Assembly: GCA_030043175.1 (NCBI GenBank)
Contig: JASHYD010000506.1
Location: 1 to 5,688, forward strand
DNA length: 5,688 nt
Direction: 5' to 3'
From: Xanthobacteraceae bacterium
Lineage (GTDB): Bacteria > Pseudomonadota > Alphaproteobacteria > Rhizobiales > Xanthobacteraceae
Notes under the pieces: model-generated
What the model was told of the DNA's origin: nothing
Databases searched by the model: none
What the model saw: the letters and a program-made list of their open reading frames with translations, nothing else
Part shown: piece by piece, positions 5,214 to 5,688 of the stretch
Layout of the letters: each line of letters starts with the position of its first letter
How positions within the stretch are numbered: the stretch's first letter is position 1
Made by a program: the position numbers and the translations under genes

Positions 5214-5588
5214 GTGGCAAGAGTGCGCGTGCTTTTAGTTGGCTTAGACCCAGATATAGTTGACAAGCCGCCAGTGCCTGAGCTCACGGCGGCAACGGTT
5301 CATGCCGCCGTCGAGGCTGAGAGCGCCAAATTGGAAACTCTCGGCTACAGTGTGAAGTCCTTGTTAGTTGACGACGGCAAGACTGCAGAAGCGGTACTTA
5401 CAGACGCACTCACGAGCAGTAGATACGAGTGCATCATGATGGGTGCAGGCCTGCGTCTTGTTCCGCGTTATTTCCTGTTGTTCGAGAAATTAATCAACGT
5501 CGTTCACCGGCAAGCGCCAGCTTCGACGAAGCTATGCTTCAGTTCGAACCCCTCAGATACGGCCGAAGCTGTAAGGCGTTGGGTTTAG
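5214..5588 (+). CDS. Small conserved-looking protein of unknown function
   Basis: This is a 124-residue soluble protein with no signal peptide or membrane segment. The visible layout is alternating strand and helix, like a small Rossmann- or flavodoxin-like fold. A first strand RVRVLLVGLDPDIVD (3 to 17) is followed by a helix around 25 to 43 and a second strand YSVKSLLVD. A helix then leads to the strand CIMMGAGLRLVPRYFLLFEKLINVVH (73 to 98) and a last strand KLCFSSNP before a helix ending RRWV. I recall similar hypothetical proteins in proteobacteria with the order VGLDP, then GxGxRxxP, LLFE and N-x-V-H, but no function is known to me. The conserved-looking glycines at 77 and 79, R81 and E91 could line a pocket. 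Its GC is lower than the genes before it (codons such as TTA and GTT are frequent), hinting at a separate origin. No terminator follows. Confidence 0.75.
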   Translation: MARVRVLLVGLDPDIVDKPPVPELTAATVHAAVEAESAKLETLGYSVKSLLVDDGKTAEAVLTDALTSSRYECIMMGAGLRLVPRYFLLFEKLINVVHRQAPASTKLCFSSNPSDTAEAVRRWV

Positions 5589-5601
5589 ACCACCGCGGAT
5601 A

Positions 5602-5688
5602 TTACTCAAATGCTTCCCACGCCATCCGCTTCGACCTCGTACTGCCCGCCACCTCCGAGCGTGGCCAATCTCCGAAACGAGGGTATCC
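5602..5688 (-). other. Possible 3' end of a minus-strand gene entering from the right edge
   Basis: A minus-strand frame is open from the window edge to TAA at 5604..5602 and gives 28 residues, including SEVAGSTRSKRMAWEAFE. I recognise no family, and the other frames are also open over most of this short stretch, so coding is unproven. If real, the gene would converge on the small unknown gene with only 13 bases between stops and no hairpin. Confidence 0.2.

Overview
The window looks like a stretch of accessory chromosome or plasmid from a GC-rich proteobacterium. An alphaproteobacterium of the Rhizobiales (Bradyrhizobium-like) is the best guess. This rests on the style of the IS630-type transposase and on the mix of LysR, AraC, FMN-reductase and VOC genes. 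It is an inference from remembered protein families; no search was run and the genus is not proven.

Left part (1 to about 1490), a decaying region. The window opens inside an IS630-family insertion sequence read leftwards. Its transposase has lost one base and is frameshifted, and the catalytic part lies beyond the edge. The element sits in the 3' end of an AraC-family regulator gene (400..1098, minus), which now stops just after the first recognisable part of its DNA-binding domain. Divergent from it, at 1184 to about 1345 and perhaps to 1492 on the plus strand, is an unmarked relic of a LysR-type regulator. It can be read only by switching frame twice. A hyphenated palindrome (1122..1138) lies between these two broken regulators.

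Centre (1448 to 3463), an intact regulator and its probable target. A full-length LysR-type regulator (1448..2380, minus) is transcribed away from an NAD(P)H-dependent FMN reductase-like flavoprotein (2485..3078) and a VOC/glyoxalase-fold protein (3092..3463). The last two are 13 bases apart with a strong ribosome binding site, so they almost certainly form one transcript. A TATTC-N9-GAATA dyad containing a T-N11-A core touches the regulator's start codon and is a good candidate LysR site.

Right part (3568 to 5588), three more plus-strand genes: an NmrA-like NAD(P)-binding atypical SDR, a carboxymuconolactone decarboxylase/AhpD-like protein with no cysteines, and a small protein of unknown function with a GTG start. 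The NmrA-like gene uses CTC very heavily for leucine and never TTG, unlike its neighbours. The last gene has visibly lower GC. The set therefore looks assembled from several sources. Between the last two genes is a possible fragment of a TIM-barrel phosphate-site end (GADFIAIGD).

Taken together, a flavin reductase, a metal-dependent VOC protein, an NAD(P)H-linked quinone-reductase-like SDR and a CMD-fold protein under a divergent LysR regulator suggest a redox or electrophile (quinone-type) stress or catabolic cassette. That joint role is inference. No RNA gene, CRISPR array, origin or strong terminator was seen.
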